Positions 35,474 to 43,623 of a stretch of 64,000 nucleotides of DNA are shown piece by piece. Source of the DNA: Parvibaculum sp036499025 (GTDB lineage Bacteria > Pseudomonadota > Alphaproteobacteria > Parvibaculales > Parvibaculaceae); contig DASYEM010000079.1 of NCBI GenBank assembly GCA_036499025.1, positions 1 through 64,000 of the forward strand, written 5' to 3'. Made by a program: the position numbers and the translations under genes. Numbering within the stretch: the first letter of the stretch is position 1; each line of letters begins with the position of its first letter. A model generated the notes under the pieces. The model saw only the letters and a program-made list of their open reading frames with translations, did not search any database and was not told the origin of the DNA.

Positions 35474-36019
35474 ATGAGAAGATTTGCAAAACACCTTCGG
35501 GTGTTGTCGGCGACGGCTGCCTTGGCGGCCCTTTCCACAGCGCCCGCTTTCGCCGCAGAGGTTCCCATTGGCAATCCAATCGAGAAAGACGGCATGAATG
35601 TCGCCGCCGTCTATCTGCAGTCGGTGATGATGGCGCCGATGCTGCCCGGCATGGACAAGCCGAGCGACGTCCATCTTGAAGCCGATATTCATGCGCTGAA
35701 AGGCAATGAGAACGGCTTTCGCGATGAAGAGTGGATTCCTTATCTCACGATCACCTATCACCTCGAAAAGGAAGGTTCGACCTGGAAGGCAACCGGCGCT
35801 TTCATGCCGATGTGCGCCGATGACGGTCCGCACTATGGCGACAACGTGAAACTCGACGGTCCCGGCAAATATCACCTCACCTATGACATCGAGCCGCCGG
35901 CCTATAACGGCTTTTATCATCACGTCGATAAAGAGACGGGCACGAAGGAATGGTGGGCGCCGTTCCAGGTGGCGTGGGACTTTACCTATGTCGGCGTCGG
36001 CAAGAAGGGTGGCTACTGA
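35474..36019 (+). CDS. periplasmic P19/FtrA-like iron-binding protein
   Basis: A 181-residue periplasmic protein of the P19/Tp34 iron-transport family, which binds copper and iron and helps ferrous uptake. The signal peptide ends near residue 28 (STAPAFA). Family features are VAAVYLQSVMMAPM, VHLEADIHALKGNENGF (metal-binding His/Glu) and CADDGPHYGDNVKL. AAAGGA precedes the ATG. Last gene of the iron-box operon; a palindromic repeat follows its stop. Confidence 0.9.
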   Translation: MRRFAKHLRVLSATAALAALSTAPAFAAEVPIGNPIEKDGMNVAAVYLQSVMMAPMLPGMDKPSDVHLEADIHALKGNENGFRDEEWIPYLTITYHLEKEGSTWKATGAFMPMCADDGPHYGDNVKLDGPGKYHLTYDIEPPAYNGFYHHVDKETGTKEWWAPFQVAWDFTYVGVGKKGGY

Positions 36020-36029
36020 TCTCAGTATC

Positions 36030-36133
36030 CGTCATTGCGAGCCCCCGGGTCCGCGCGTAGCGCGGCCCAAGGACAGGCTCCGCGAAGCAATCCAGAGCCG
36101 CAAGGACTGGATTGCTTCGGCCTCGCAATGACG
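36030..36133. repeat. palindromic interspersed repeat element
   Basis: About 104 bp folding on itself: CGTCATTGCGAG at 36030 pairs with CTCGCAATGACG near 36122-36133, and an inner GAAGCAATCCAG pairs with CTGGATTGCTTC. Elements beginning CGTCATTGCGAG and containing AAGCAATCCAG are widespread short repeats in alphaproteobacteria. It follows the P19 gene closely, between it and the convergent lipoprotein gene, and could stop transcription from both sides. Only this copy is in the window. Confidence 0.75.
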
Positions 36134-36144
36134 AAAGTCGAATG

Positions 36145-36381
36145 CTAGTTGCACTTGCCTTCCTTCTGGCATCCGACGTAAGCGCCTGCCGCGCCGCCGA
36201 CCGCTGCGCCGACAAGCGCGCCTGTGAGAAGGCTCGTCCCGGCAATGGCGGTGGCCGCAAGCCCGACCGCGCCGCCAATGGCGCCGCCCGACACCGCGCC
36301 CTGTTCGGTCGAGTTCATGTTGGCGCAACCGCTCGTTCCGAGCAGCGCCGCGACGGTCAGGGCTATCGCGATCTTTTTCAT
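36145..36381 (-). CDS. small glycine-zipper lipoprotein
   Basis: A 78-residue protein with lipobox LLGTSGC, so acylated at Cys19. Two Gly/Ala-rich helices follow (GGAIGGAVGLAATAIAG and GALVGAAVGGAAGAYVG), the glycine-zipper pattern of SlyB/YMGG-type envelope lipoproteins. It ends in a small Cys-Lys tail (CQKEGKCN). GGAGG precedes the ATG. Role unknown; probably an envelope component. Confidence 0.82.
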   Translation of the reverse strand: MKKIAIALTVAALLGTSGCANMNSTEQGAVSGGAIGGAVGLAATAIAGTSLLTGALVGAAVGGAAGAYVGCQKEGKCN

Positions 36382-36514
36382 TCAAACCTCCGTAACGAAG
36401 GACGCCACGATCCCCGGCGTCCGCCCGCGCGCCCCCGCACATGGAGGCCAAAGCGTCGAATGCATTCGAGTCGAAAATGAGTCTGAAATCCGGCGATAGG
36501 CGGGCCATGCACTT

Positions 36515-37291
36515 GTGCGTGAGTCTGTGTTCGCAGATGATCGCCCCGTGACCCAATCGAAACGACCCTTTCGGGCGGCGGGCGGCGCGCGAAAGACCTC
36601 CGCGCGTTCGCCCAAGCGTTCAACTTTCAGACGATTGCTAGGCGATCTTCTGCTTGTGCTGTTCATCGCTCCGGCGCTTGTGCTGCTGCTTTATCGCATT
36701 CTCCCGCCGCCGGTGACGCCACTGATGCTCATTCGCCTGATCGAAGGTCATGGCGGCATCACCAAGACATGGAAGCCGTTGTCGGAGATTTCACCGAACC
36801 TGCAACGCGCCGTCATCGCATCCGAGGATGCGAAGTTCTGCCAGCATAACGGCTTCGACTGGGCCGCCGTCGACAAGGCCATCGAGCACAATCAGGCGGG
36901 CGGCAACATGCGCGGTGCGAGCACCATCAGCATGCAGACCGCGAAAAATCTCTTTCTCTGGCCCGAGCGCAATTTGTTGCGCAAAGGCGCCGAAGCCTAT
37001 CTGACGGTGTGGCTTGAGGCGTTGCTGCCCAAGAAGCGCATTCTTGAACTCTATCTCAACGAGATCGAATGGGGTCCCGGCCTCTATGGCGCGGAAGCGG
37101 CGGCGCGCGAATATTTCGGCGTCAGCGCCGCGCATCTCACTTCTTATCAGGCAGCGCTGATGGCGACGGCCTTGCCCAATCCGCTCAACTGGCGTCCCGA
37201 CCGTCCCGGCCCGTGGCAGCGCGACCGCGCGGGCACCATTCAGGCGCGCATGAACAGCGTTCCGCTCGGCAAGGGAACGCCCTGCACCTGA
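36515..37291 (+). CDS. mtgA: monofunctional biosynthetic peptidoglycan transglycosylase
   Basis: Polymerises lipid II into glycan strands at the inner membrane. GT51 family, about 258 residues from GTG 36515 (GTG 36548 is an alternative; neither has a strong ribosome-binding site). One membrane anchor at about 43-62 (LLLVLFIAPALVLLLYRIL). Catalytic motif 1 is AVIASEDAKFCQHNGFDW (Glu), then RGASTISMQTAKNLFLWPER, then KKRILELYLNEIEWGPGLYG. No transpeptidase domain, which fits MtgA. Confidence 0.92.
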   Translation: MRESVFADDRPVTQSKRPFRAAGGARKTSARSPKRSTFRRLLGDLLLVLFIAPALVLLLYRILPPPVTPLMLIRLIEGHGGITKTWKPLSEISPNLQRAVIASEDAKFCQHNGFDWAAVDKAIEHNQAGGNMRGASTISMQTAKNLFLWPERNLLRKGAEAYLTVWLEALLPKKRILELYLNEIEWGPGLYGAEAAAREYFGVSAAHLTSYQAALMATALPNPLNWRPDRPGPWQRDRAGTIQARMNSVPLGKGTPCT

Positions 37292-37294
37292 AGC

Positions 37295-37735
37295 CTAGCT
37301 GTGTGTGACGGCGGGCGCCGCGTGCTGCGGCTCGTGATGCACGGCGGCCAATGCGCAAAGCTCCGCGCTGGTCCGCGCCATCTGCCAGCCCGCGACGTCG
37401 ATCATTTCGCCATGCTCGAAATCGTGACGGATGCGCGCGGCAAGCGCGGCGCGCATTTCGTCAGGTGTGCCGCCGGGTTGCCAGCCATGGGTGCGCAGGC
37501 GCTTGGCGATCTTGGCGGCGACGGCTTTCTGTTTTTCGGGGCCGGATGTTTCGATGAGCTGACGGCCGATGACGGCGGCGCCCGCCGGATCGGCGAGCAT
37601 CGCCAGCAATTCGTCGGCAAGGCTCCCGGTTTCGCGCTCAAGCAAACGGAACGAGGCGGGCAAGGCGGCCGCGGCCACGGCGACGCCGCCGAGGATCAGC
37701 ATATTCCGGCGCGAGATGGTGCGTTCATCGCTCAT
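37295..37735 (-). CDS. Tat-exported small subunit paired with the GMC dehydrogenase (gluconate-2-dehydrogenase subunit 3-like)
   Basis: A 146-residue protein with a twin-arginine signal (ISRRNMLILGGVAVAAAALP). The mature part is helical and resembles the small subunit of membrane gluconate/fructose dehydrogenases (LADPAGAAVIGRQLI, AARIRHDFEHGEMIDVAGW). GAGGAG precedes the start. It begins just 2 nt after the GMC gene stop, so the two are co-transcribed. Because the GMC protein has no signal of its own, this subunit may carry it out through the Tat system. Confidence 0.75.
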   Translation of the reverse strand: MSDERTISRRNMLILGGVAVAAAALPASFRLLERETGSLADELLAMLADPAGAAVIGRQLIETSGPEKQKAVAAKIAKRLRTHGWQPGGTPDEMRAALAARIRHDFEHGEMIDVAGWQMARTSAELCALAAVHHEPQHAAPAVTHS

Positions 37736-37737
37736 GA

Positions 37738-39276
37738 CTACACTCCTCTCACGAATTTCTGCTGCACATGATCGGCAAGGCGCAGCGCCAGCGCGACGAT
37801 GGTCAGCGTCGGATTGACGGTCGAAGAGGTCGTGAAGACCGAGCTGCCGGCGACATAGAGATTGGAAATGCCGTGGACCTTGCAGTCGCCGTCGACGACG
37901 CCCTTGCGCGGGTCGGCAGACATGCGCGTCGTGCCCATGTGATGGTTGCCCCAGCCTTCCGCCTCGTCCCAGGTATCCTTGTCCTTGAACAGAATGCGTA
38001 CATTGCCGTTGCCCCATGAGCCGAAGGAGCGGGCGAGCGTTTCGAGGTTGAGGCGCAGATTGGCGCGATCCGAGGCCGAGAGACGCCAGTCGATCTTGGT
38101 GCGGTTAAGGCCGAGCGCATCCTTGCTTTGCGACAGCGAAATGCGGCTGTCGGGGTTCGGCGACTGTTCGGTCGCGCAGCCCGTGCCGTAGCGCATCCCG
38201 AGAACGGGACCGGCGGCGGGTTCGGCAGTCGTCGAATGGATGAGCTGCAGCAATCCGGGTTCGAGGTCGCGCACGGGTTCGGGATCTTTTTCCTCGACGT
38301 CCTGATCGGTGCGGATTTCCTTCGCCTTATAGAAGGTCATCACCGTGCCGAGCCTGCGATTGCGGCGCAGATAGTCGTCGGTGAACATGAAGACGCCGCG
38401 AATATTGGCGCCGTTCAGTTTGGTATAGGTCTGGTAATAGGGTGCGACGTTCTCAGGATTGGTCAGCAGAATTTCGACGGGTCGGTCGATATGCGGATGT
38501 TCCATGAAGAAGCGTCCGACAACGCCGCGCGCATTGCCGAGGCCCGCCTTCTCGACGCTGTTCGACATCAGCAGCGTCCGCGCGTTTTCGATGCCGCCGG
38601 TGGCGAGGATCACCAGCTTCGGGCGCACTTCAAAACGCTTGCCGCTCAGCGTGCCGACGCGCAGATGATCGATCGTCGAGGCGTCGTCGGTCGGCACGAT
38701 CTCCATCACGTTGGAGTTCAGATAGGTCTTCACGTTCGAGGCGTGTTCGATGTCCTTGCGATACGTCCAGCCGAAGCGCGTCGGCGGGCTGTATTCAAAC
38801 CAGCGCGTCATTACCTCGCCGCCGGGCAGCGGCAGCGGAGCGTTCTTGCCGCCTTCGGACCAGAAGTCGGCATCGTCATAGTTGAAGGGTCCGATTTCAG
38901 CGACGCCATTGGCCTTGCGGTAATAAGGCTCGAGGTCTTCGCGCGTGATCGGCCAGCCCGAATGAGGCACCCAATCGCGCTGCTCGAAGTCGATGGGTTC
39001 GAAAGGGCGGCACCAGCCTCCCCAATGGTTGGTCGAGCCGCCGAAATAGCGCAGGCGCGAGGTGTCGAGCGTATAGGGAACGCCGACGCTCTCGCCCTCG
39101 TAAAGCGCCTGCGTGTCGGGATCGAAGTCGAAACCACCGCTTTCGATGAGGGTGACATGGGCGTCCGAGCCGCGGAGCGCGCGTGCAATCGTAATGCCGG
39201 CTGCGCCCGCACCGATAATGGCAATGTCGGTTTCGATCACGGTGCCATCCGGCACCTGCCGCCCGTCGATAAACAT
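37738..39276 (-). CDS. GMC-family FAD-dependent dehydrogenase
   Basis: A 512-residue flavoprotein that oxidises an alcohol or sugar. The FAD-binding IIGAGAAGITIARAL lies near the N-terminus, FGGSTNHWGGWCRPF follows, and the C-terminal active-site region is GWGNHHMGTTRMS (His pair) and STVNPTLTIVALALRLADH. No export signal; the Tat-bearing partner gene follows by 2 nt. The usual cytochrome c subunit is absent. Substrate unknown. Confidence 0.87.
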   Translation of the reverse strand: MFIDGRQVPDGTVIETDIAIIGAGAAGITIARALRGSDAHVTLIESGGFDFDPDTQALYEGESVGVPYTLDTSRLRYFGGSTNHWGGWCRPFEPIDFEQRDWVPHSGWPITREDLEPYYRKANGVAEIGPFNYDDADFWSEGGKNAPLPLPGGEVMTRWFEYSPPTRFGWTYRKDIEHASNVKTYLNSNVMEIVPTDDASTIDHLRVGTLSGKRFEVRPKLVILATGGIENARTLLMSNSVEKAGLGNARGVVGRFFMEHPHIDRPVEILLTNPENVAPYYQTYTKLNGANIRGVFMFTDDYLRRNRRLGTVMTFYKAKEIRTDQDVEEKDPEPVRDLEPGLLQLIHSTTAEPAAGPVLGMRYGTGCATEQSPNPDSRISLSQSKDALGLNRTKIDWRLSASDRANLRLNLETLARSFGSWGNGNVRILFKDKDTWDEAEGWGNHHMGTTRMSADPRKGVVDGDCKVHGISNLYVAGSSVFTTSSTVNPTLTIVALALRLADHVQQKFVRGV

Positions 39277-39626
39277 GTCTCGCTCCGGCTTTCGCGTCCG
39301 GTCCCTATGTCCCTTGGCAGCGAAGGGTCTTGGCGGCTGCCGCCTCGGGAGAACGCCTTAGTTTGGTATGTTTCACACGCGTGTCAATTTTACGGCCCAA
39401 TATGGAAATTCCGGTGGCGGCAAGCGGTTCCATACCCCAGGGGCCGAAAGGCCGGGGTGGCTGAAAATGCCGGTGTTTTAGGCTGGACCCGCCTTGAGCG
39501 TCTGTGTCAGGTTCTCTTCAAACAAGAACGCCCCCGGTTCAACGGGCAGACCTCTCCAGGAGGTCGGCGAAGCGGTTCGCTCCGATTCGCGTGGGTTCAG
39601 GGACGGCTTTCAAACGGAGAACTGAC
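39277..39626. other. divergent intergenic region between GMC dehydrogenase and aldehyde dehydrogenase
   Basis: 350 bases without a supported gene. ACACGCGTGT (39375-39384) is a 10-bp palindrome overlapping a minus-strand TTGACA (39383-39388) about 107 nt before the GMC start, so it may be an operator there. GACCTC-TCCAG-GAGGTC (39549-39565) can form a small hairpin upstream of the aldehyde dehydrogenase. Confidence 0.5.
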
Positions 39627-41054
39627 ATGACCGATTATCTGAAATTCTACATCAACGGCAAATGGGTCGAACCCAGCGCGCCCAAGACGCTCGACGTCAT
39701 CAACCCGGCGACCGAAGAGTCGATCGGCAAGATCAGCCTCGGCAATGCCGACGACGTCAACAAGGCCGTCGCCGCCGCCAAAGCCGCCTTCCCGAAGTTT
39801 TCCGCCACGTCGAAGAAGGAGCGCATCGAGCTTCTCCAGTCGATCATGGCCGTCTACCAGAAGCGCACCCCGGAAATCGCTGCGGCGATCACCTCCGAAA
39901 TGGGCGCGCCGTCGAAGCTTTCCCTCTATGCGCAGGCCGCGATGGGCATGGCGCATTTCAACACCAATCTCGAACTGCTGAAGTCCTATGAGTTCGAGAC
40001 CGACAAGGGCAACACGCGCATCGTGCGCGAGCCGGTCGGCGTCTGCGCCTTCATCACGCCCTGGAACTGGCCGATCAACCAGATCGCCTGCAAGGTGGCT
40101 CCGGCTCTCGCCGTCGGCTGCACGATGGTTCTGAAGCCATCGGAAGTCGCGCCGATCAACGCCTATCTCTTCGCTGAAATTCTGCATGAAGCGGGCGTCC
40201 CGGCCGGCGTCTTCAACCTCGTCAACGGCGACGGCGTCGGCGTCGGTTCGCCGCTCTCGGCTCACCCCGATGTGGACATGGTGTCCTTCACCGGTTCGAC
40301 GCGCGCAGGCGTGCTCGTCTCCAAGGCCGCTGCCGATACGATCAAGCGTGTCGCGCTCGAACTCGGCGGCAAGTCGGCCAACATCGTTCTCGACGATGCC
40401 GATTTCAACAAGGCGATTGCCGGCGGCGTTGTCGGCATGATGAGCAACTCGGGCCAGTCGTGCAACGCGCCGACCCGCATGCTCGTCCCCGCCAAGCGTC
40501 ATGACGAAGCCGTCGCCATCGCGAAGGCCGCCGCCGCCACCGTGAAGGCGGGCGATCCGAACGCCGAAGGCACGACCATCGGTCCGGTCGTCTCGGAAGT
40601 GCAGTTCAACAAGATCCAGGCGCTCATCCAGAAGGGTATCGACGAAGGCGCGACGCTCGTCGCCGGTGGCGTCGGTCGCCCGGACGGTCTCAACAAGGGC
40701 TATTACGTCCGCCCGACCGTCTTTGCGAACGTCACCAACGACATGACGATCGCGCGCGAAGAAATCTTCGGCCCGGTTCTCTCGATCCTGCCCTACAAGG
40801 ACGAAGAAGACGCCATCGCCATCGCCAACGACACGGTCTATGGCCTGTCGGGCTATGTGCAGGGCGAGCCCGAGCATGCAAAGAAGGTCGCCTCGCGGCT
40901 TCGCACCGGCAACGTGCATCTGAACGGCGCCGGCCCGGACCTCAACGCGCCCTTCGGCGGCTACAAGCAGTCGGGCAACGGTCGCGAGTGGGGCGAGTTC
41001 GGCTTTGAAGAGTTCCTCGAAGTGAAGGCCGTTCTCGGCTTCAACGCCGCCTGA
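39627..41054 (+). CDS. NAD(P)-dependent aldehyde dehydrogenase (second copy)
   Basis: 475 residues from ATG 39627 (GGAGA 6 nt upstream); upstream in-frame sequence is not conserved. Motifs: PWNWPINQIACK, LELGGKSANIVLDDADF (Glu), NSGQSCNAPTR (catalytic Cys), EEIFGPVLSILPY. It closely resembles the 19978-21399 protein. Codon use is very uniform with C-ending codons, and a strong terminator follows, suggesting high expression. It probably handles general aldehyde detoxification; substrate not determined. Confidence 0.92.
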   Translation: MTDYLKFYINGKWVEPSAPKTLDVINPATEESIGKISLGNADDVNKAVAAAKAAFPKFSATSKKERIELLQSIMAVYQKRTPEIAAAITSEMGAPSKLSLYAQAAMGMAHFNTNLELLKSYEFETDKGNTRIVREPVGVCAFITPWNWPINQIACKVAPALAVGCTMVLKPSEVAPINAYLFAEILHEAGVPAGVFNLVNGDGVGVGSPLSAHPDVDMVSFTGSTRAGVLVSKAAADTIKRVALELGGKSANIVLDDADFNKAIAGGVVGMMSNSGQSCNAPTRMLVPAKRHDEAVAIAKAAAATVKAGDPNAEGTTIGPVVSEVQFNKIQALIQKGIDEGATLVAGGVGRPDGLNKGYYVRPTVFANVTNDMTIAREEIFGPVLSILPYKDEEDAIAIANDTVYGLSGYVQGEPEHAKKVASRLRTGNVHLNGAGPDLNAPFGGYKQSGNGREWGEFGFEEFLEVKAVLGFNAA

Positions 41055-41075
41055 TTTTTCGGCATATCGAACAAG

Positions 41076-41106
41076 AAACCGGCGCTCGCAAGGGCGCCGG
41101 TTTTTC
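41076..41106 (+). terminator. Rho-independent terminator after aldehyde dehydrogenase
   Basis: AAACCGGCGC (41076-41085) pairs with GCGCCGGTTT (41094-41103) across an 8-nt loop, ending in TTTTT. It lies 21 nt after the stop codon. Confidence 0.92.
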
Positions 41107-41197
41107 TTTGGCCCTTTACGGGCCGCTCCGCTTTGACTGACCGTCATTCTCAAAAAGTGAAGAATGCGCCTCATCACATTATCACGGAGCGAAGCGC

Positions 41198-42160
41198 ATG
41201 AAGTTTTCATCGATCGGCACTGGGCTGGCGGCACTGGGTCTTGTGCTTTTGCCCGCGCAGGCATCTGCCGGCGACGCTCCAAAATCGGTCTATGTCACGC
41301 TCGGCACCAATAGCGGGCCCATTCCCAATCCGCAGCGCGCCGAGCCCGCCAACTTCCTGCACTATGGCGATCAGAACATTCTGGTCGATGCGGGCGATGC
41401 GGCTTCCTGGCAACTCGCCAAAGTGGGCGTCGATGTCGGTCAGGTGCAGACCGTCATCATCAGCCATCTGCATTTCGATCACACCAGCGGCCTTTATGCT
41501 TTTTTGAGCCTGCGGTATCAGGAATTCATCACCGATCCCGTCACCATCTACGGACCACCGGGCATCAAGCGCGTGGTCGATAGCCTCATGGCCGGGATGG
41601 CGCCCAATAATGAAACGCCAAGCGGGCTCTGGTCGTGGATGCGCACATCGCCCGAGAAAATTTATACTGTGGTCGAGATCGGCGATGGCGCGACATTCTC
41701 CGTCGGCAAGATCAAGGTCACGGCGGCGGAGAATTCGCACTACAGCTTCGCGCCGGGTAGCGAGGAAGCGAAGAAATATGTTTCGCTCTCTTACCGCTTC
41801 GACGCGCCGGATCGTTCCATCGTCTTCACCGGCGACACCGGGCCGAGCGCGGCGGTCGAAAAGCTCGCGCGAAATGCGGATCTTCTAGTGAGCGAGATCA
41901 TGGACCCCGACGTCGCGCTGAAGAAGATCGAAGAGAAGCGCTACATCCCCTTCTTCGCCGAAAGCGCCGTCAAAAGTCACTTCTCGAAAGAGCATCTGTC
42001 GCCGACCGAGGTCGGACTTCTTGCCTCGCGCGCACATGTGAAGGCGCTGGTGCTGACGCATGACGCGTTGCCCGACGAGGCGATCCCGCAGGCGGGTAAA
42101 GAAATCGCCGCAAATTACAAAGGGTCTGTGGTTTTTGCCAAGGACCTCGACAAATTCTAG
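41198..42160 (+). CDS. exported metallo-beta-lactamase-fold hydrolase
   Basis: A 320-residue protein with a signal peptide ending near residue 24 (PAQASA) and the metal-binding motif SHLHFDHTSG, plus further ligands in FTGDTGPS and VLTHDA. This is the general MBL fold (lactonase, thioesterase or phosphodiesterase-like); I cannot say which reaction. Stands alone after the aldehyde dehydrogenase terminator. Confidence 0.82.
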   Translation: MKFSSIGTGLAALGLVLLPAQASAGDAPKSVYVTLGTNSGPIPNPQRAEPANFLHYGDQNILVDAGDAASWQLAKVGVDVGQVQTVIISHLHFDHTSGLYAFLSLRYQEFITDPVTIYGPPGIKRVVDSLMAGMAPNNETPSGLWSWMRTSPEKIYTVVEIGDGATFSVGKIKVTAAENSHYSFAPGSEEAKKYVSLSYRFDAPDRSIVFTGDTGPSAAVEKLARNADLLVSEIMDPDVALKKIEEKRYIPFFAESAVKSHFSKEHLSPTEVGLLASRAHVKALVLTHDALPDEAIPQAGKEIAANYKGSVVFAKDLDKF

Positions 42161-42234
42161 GCGGCGTCCGGTTCCCTTTTCAAGATCACGAAGCGGTCAC
42201 GCATGAGAGGCCGGGCTCAAGGCAAAGTCCGGGC

Positions 42235-43623
42235 ATGACCCGACCAACCGATTGGGATTTTTCGAAAGTCAGCGGCAAGGGCGACGCGCCGGCCGCGCCC
42301 GAGCCCGCATGCGGCGAGATGCCCGCTTTCGCCATCCACATCGAAAAGCGGATGCTGCATCCCGAGGAGGCGCTGCCCTGGGCCGATGTCGAGTTCGAGC
42401 GCATCAGCAAGAGCCCCCGGCGCGCCGCCGAACCCGCAAGGCCCGTGGCGGTGAAGCGCCGCTTCCCGAGATTCAGGCTGCGCCGCATCAGGCGAAACCC
42501 GTCTTTCTCCCCTGTGCGGCCGAAGCTTCCCGTCTTCCGGCTTCCCCGTTTCAAAATTCCGCGCCCGTCGATGCCGCAAGTGTCTCTTCCGCGTGTTTCG
42601 TTGCCGCGTATTTCGCTCCCGCAAATCGCGGTCCCGCGCGTCGCGCTTCCCGCGATGCCCGCCATCGCCATGCCGAAGATGAAGATGACGATGACGATGC
42701 CGCGCATCGCCTTGCCCCGTCTTCCAACTCCCAGACTGCCGGGCCTGAAGCTTTGGAGACAGGTTGCGAGACGGCCCGTCATGCACCGCGCGCCTCGCAT
42801 ACCCGTCGATTGGCGCGGGCCGGTTCGCCGCGTCGCCGAGCTTCGTGCTCCGGTCATGCGCGGATTGCACGCTGCGGCTTTCGGCCTCCGCGTTGCCGCC
42901 GTCGCCGTCACATGGCTGAGCGCCGAGCTCGTTTATTTCGTCCGCCTCGGTTATGCCCATGCGCGTCTTGCCATGCCGCGTTTTGCGCAGGAGATCGGCA
43001 ACTGGAGCGCGGATAGATTTTCCGGCGTCGATCTACGGCCTTTGGCGCGGCAGGCCGCCATCGTCGGCCTTTTCGTTGCGGTGGGTTGCGGCGCGGCGGC
43101 CATCGTCGGGCCGGTTCTGAAAAATAGCGCGACGCGCCTTGCCGCTCTGCCGACGCAACCGCCTGCCGTCGCATTGTCAGATCAGGCCGAACCCATCGCT
43201 GCCGAAACCCGGGCCGTCGTCGCCTCGCTCGACACGGCGGCTCCGCTGCCCATGCCGCGCATCGCCCATCTTCCGGCGCAGGTGAGGAAGAGGGCGGCGG
43301 CGCTGCGCACCGTGGCCTTCACCGGCGCACGGGTCCGTGCGCAAAACGAGCAACCGTGGATCGCGCGGCGGTTGATGCCGGCCTCGCAATCCAACGGCCA
43401 CAGCCTTTACGGCTCCGATCTCGTTTCGGAAATTCAGATCAGGCTGTTGCGCCTCGGCTATCCCGCCGGTCCGCCGACCGGCGCGCTCAATGCCAGAACC
43501 CGCCGCGCCATCTTTCTCTTTCAGCGCGACGCGGCGATTCCGGTGACGGGCGATGCCGATATGCGGCTCGTTCGCCGCCTGCGCGATAGCGAAGGCGGCA
43601 ATCTCCGCTTCGCGGGCCGCTAG
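42235..43623 (+). CDS. membrane-anchored peptidoglycan-binding protein with a short Pro-hydrophobic repeat
   Basis: A 462-residue protein of unusual build. Residues about 75-185 are an extremely basic, Pro/Leu/Ile/Met-rich stretch repeating a 5-6 residue unit of the form (L/V/I/M)P-(R/K/Q/A)-(V/I/M)-x (SLPRVSLPRISLPQIAVPRV, then MPKMKMTMTMPRIALPRLP). A hydrophobic helix follows at about 279-300 (IVGLFVAVGCGAAAIVGPVL). The C-terminal 60 residues are a PG_binding_1 domain (SEIQIRLLRLGYPAGPPTGALNARTRRAIFLFQ). The topology puts the basic repeat in the cytoplasm and the peptidoglycan-binding end in the periplasm. Function unknown. Its stop shares the sequence CTAG with the convergent MFS gene. Confidence 0.78.
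   Translation: MTRPTDWDFSKVSGKGDAPAAPEPACGEMPAFAIHIEKRMLHPEEALPWADVEFERISKSPRRAAEPARPVAVKRRFPRFRLRRIRRNPSFSPVRPKLPVFRLPRFKIPRPSMPQVSLPRVSLPRISLPQIAVPRVALPAMPAIAMPKMKMTMTMPRIALPRLPTPRLPGLKLWRQVARRPVMHRAPRIPVDWRGPVRRVAELRAPVMRGLHAAAFGLRVAAVAVTWLSAELVYFVRLGYAHARLAMPRFAQEIGNWSADRFSGVDLRPLARQAAIVGLFVAVGCGAAAIVGPVLKNSATRLAALPTQPPAVALSDQAEPIAAETRAVVASLDTAAPLPMPRIAHLPAQVRKRAAALRTVAFTGARVRAQNEQPWIARRLMPASQSNGHSLYGSDLVSEIQIRLLRLGYPAGPPTGALNARTRRAIFLFQRDAAIPVTGDADMRLVRRLRDSEGGNLRFAGR

Noticed and set aside
39549..39565. A CCT-N4-AGG match upstream of the second aldehyde dehydrogenase
   Set aside because: Its outer bases do not fit the TNNCCT half-site of the four operator copies. It is better explained as a GACCTC/GAGGTC hairpin with a different centre.
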